Positions 4,184 to 5,511 of a DNA stretch of 5,511 nt are shown here, in pieces. The first letter of the stretch is position 1. Every line of letters starts with the position of its first letter. The notes beneath the pieces were generated by a model, which had not been told where the DNA came from, did no database searches, and saw only the letters and a list, made by a program, of their open reading frames with translations. Where the stretch lies: NCBI GenBank assembly GCA_938092195.1, contig CALKHD010000229.1, positions 1 to 5,511 on the forward strand, written 5' to 3'. The DNA comes from an uncultured Flavobacteriales bacterium. Lineage in GTDB: Bacteria; Bacteroidota; Bacteroidia; Flavobacteriales_D; Sanyastnellaceae. Both the position numbers and the translations under genes were made by a program.

Positions 4184-5511
4184 ATGAATTTTCCCCCTTG
4201 TAAGGCGCTCATGGCGCTGACATTCCTCTTCGGAATCCTCGCGCCTGCAGCGGCGCAAAACGCCACCTTGATTTCGGACGACGCCGAAGGCATCGTCATT
4301 CGCTTCGATTTTTCTGACCCCATTTTGAATGAGGTCGACACCGAAATGGGAGAGGCCATCATCCCCCGCGTGTTGGGCGATACCCCGCTTCTTCGCGCCG
4401 GTGCACCCGATGTGTCCAAGGTGGACGCCACGGTGATCATCGATGCGGCCAGCGGAACGGCCCTCGAGGTGATCGATGTGGAATTCCAAGACATTCCCAA
4501 CGTGGAAGTGGCCCCCAGCAAGGGCAACCTGTACCGCAACGTGACCCCGGCCGATGTTCCCTTCGAGCAAGGCGCCGCATACGGACAGGACCAATTCTAC
4601 CCTGCTCAGGTGGCCTCATTGCAGTCTCCTTTCGTGCAGCGTGGCGTTCGCGGCCAAAGCGTTTGGGCCTTCCCATTCCAGTACAATGCGGTCACAAACG
4701 TGCTCCGGAGCCACTCCTCCATCACGGTTCGCATCGTGAACAACGAGACCACCGCTGTGAACCCCGCGGTGGCACCTGTCCGTGTGACGGCCGAATTCGC
4801 CGACCAGTTGAGTCGCCGCTTCTTGAACGCTTCTTCCGGGGATTCCCGCTATGACTACATTGAAGAGCACGGCAAGTTGATTGTGGTCACCGATGCCATG
4901 TACGACGATGTGTTGGCGCCCTTGGTGCAGTGGAAGCGCGAAAAGGGACTCACCACAGAGGTGATCTACGCAGCGGATTTCGGCGATGACTACGACGCCA
5001 TCAAGGATTACCTGTCCGACGCTTACTTCCAAGAAGGTCTCACCCACGTGATTTTGGCCGGAGACGAGGATCAGGTGCCTGCCACCTTGGTATCCAACGG
5101 GGGTGGAGATGGATACTGCGATCCATGCTATGCCTTTGTGGAAGGCAACGACCACTACCCCGAGTTCTTTGTGGGCCGCCTGCTCGTGCACAACGTGGCC
5201 GAGATGCAAACCTTGGTGGACCGCACCCTCGAATACGAGAAGAACCCCTTCTTGGGTGAAGAGTGGTTCAACGTGGGCGTGGGCATCGGCTCCAACGAAG
5301 GCGCCGGCATTGGCGACAACAACGAGAGCGACTGGCAACACCAGAACGTGATTAAGAACAAGCTGCTTGACTACGGTTTCCAGGAGGTCTGGGAGCTCTA
5401 CGACGGCAACCAAACGGGCAGCAGCCCCACCGGTGGAGAAACCGCCGACGAAGGGGGCAGCCCCAACGCCAACGACATGGTTCAGTTGGTCAACAAGGGA
5501 TTGAGCTTCAT
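4184..5511 (+). CDS. Gingipain-like C25 cysteine peptidase precursor, N-terminal part
   Basis: The first 442 residues of an exported protease; the frame runs off the right edge. Residues 1-24 are a signal peptide (Lys7, hydrophobic core, cleavage AAA before Gln25). Residues about 25-220 fit the beta-rich gingipain propeptide. From about residue 228 the C25 domain is clear: KLIVVTDAMYDDVLAPLVQWKREKGLTTEV, THVILAGDEDQVPA, GNDHYPEFFVGRL (321-333) and DNNESDWQHQNVIKNKL (378-394). From remembered RgpB sequence, Glu372 aligns with catalytic-site Glu152 and Asp383 with S1 Asp163, the latter suggesting Arg preference. The catalytic His and Cys would lie just beyond the edge. A Gly/Ser-rich acidic stretch (about 408-430) replaces a shorter loop, and Cys312/Cys315 form a CxxC not in RgpB. 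A T9SS tail is expected at the unseen C-terminus. ATG 4184 is chosen for its positive N-region; ATG 4211 would lose it. The gap to the upstream gene is 16 bp. Confidence 0.92.
   Translation, partial: MNFPPCKALMALTFLFGILAPAAAQNATLISDDAEGIVIRFDFSDPILNEVDTEMGEAIIPRVLGDTPLLRAGAPDVSKVDATVIIDAASGTALEVIDVEFQDIPNVEVAPSKGNLYRNVTPADVPFEQGAAYGQDQFYPAQVASLQSPFVQRGVRGQSVWAFPFQYNAVTNVLRSHSSITVRIVNNETTAVNPAVAPVRVTAEFADQLSRRFLNASSGDSRYDYIEEHGKLIVVTDAMYDDVLAPLVQWKREKGLTTEVIYAADFGDDYDAIKDYLSDAYFQEGLTHVILAGDEDQVPATLVSNGGGDGYCDPCYAFVEGNDHYPEFFVGRLLVHNVAEMQTLVDRTLEYEKNPFLGEEWFNVGVGIGSNEGAGIGDNNESDWQHQNVIKNKLLDYGFQEVWELYDGNQTGSSPTGGETADEGGSPNANDMVQLVNKGLSF

Noticed and set aside
3631..4539. Minus-strand frame of 302 codons spanning the secreted-protein/C25 junction.
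   Set aside because: It crosses two well-supported plus-strand genes with signal peptides and shows no recognisable domain.
4616..5413. Minus-strand frame of 265 codons opposite the C25 gene, rich in Val and His.
   Set aside because: The plus strand encodes conserved gingipain motifs throughout; the Val/His bias is a mirror of Asp/Asn/Val codons on the other strand.

Overview
The window looks like a chromosomal segment of a Bacteroidota bacterium, most likely a marine-type member of Flavobacteriales with moderately high GC. Four things point there. A gingipain-like C25 protease is present. A small secreted protein ends in a type IX secretion (T9SS) sorting tail. All three predicted signal peptides cut directly before glutamine, the Bacteroidota 'Q-rule'. 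Recognisable Shine-Dalgarno sequences are absent at nearly every start. The lineage below phylum is inference.

Layout. The left edge carries the 5' part of a minus-strand exported protein whose last visible residues align without gaps to the MltD/SLT lytic transglycosylase active-site region, but with Leu where the catalytic Glu should be. A 65-bp divergent gap separates it from a plus-strand, soluble hybrid histidine kinase (PAS, HisKA, HATPase, receiver). About 300 bp without a gene follows. It holds an inverted repeat, a stem-loop with a 10-bp outer helix, and a strong GC-rich hairpin followed by a short T run, which together look like a small RNA or a transcribed leader ending in a terminator or attenuator. 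A YkuK/DUF458 RNase H-like gene and a Bet v1-like SRPBCC gene come next, joined by an ATGA stop/start overlap. The right third is a two-gene exported unit: a 234-aa secreted protein with a T9SS tail, then 16 bp later a gingipain-like C25 peptidase that runs off the window just before its catalytic His/Cys.

How the genes fit together. The window mixes an orphan cytoplasmic signalling protein, a translationally coupled pair of small cytosolic proteins, and an envelope/secretion set (SLT-like protein, T9SS cargo, C25 protease). The firmest identifications are the hybrid kinase, the C25 peptidase, the YkuK-like protein and the SRPBCC protein. The most open items are the apparent loss of the catalytic residue in the SLT-like protein and the structured RNA between 2263 and 2350. 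No mobile element, CRISPR array, tRNA or rRNA was seen.
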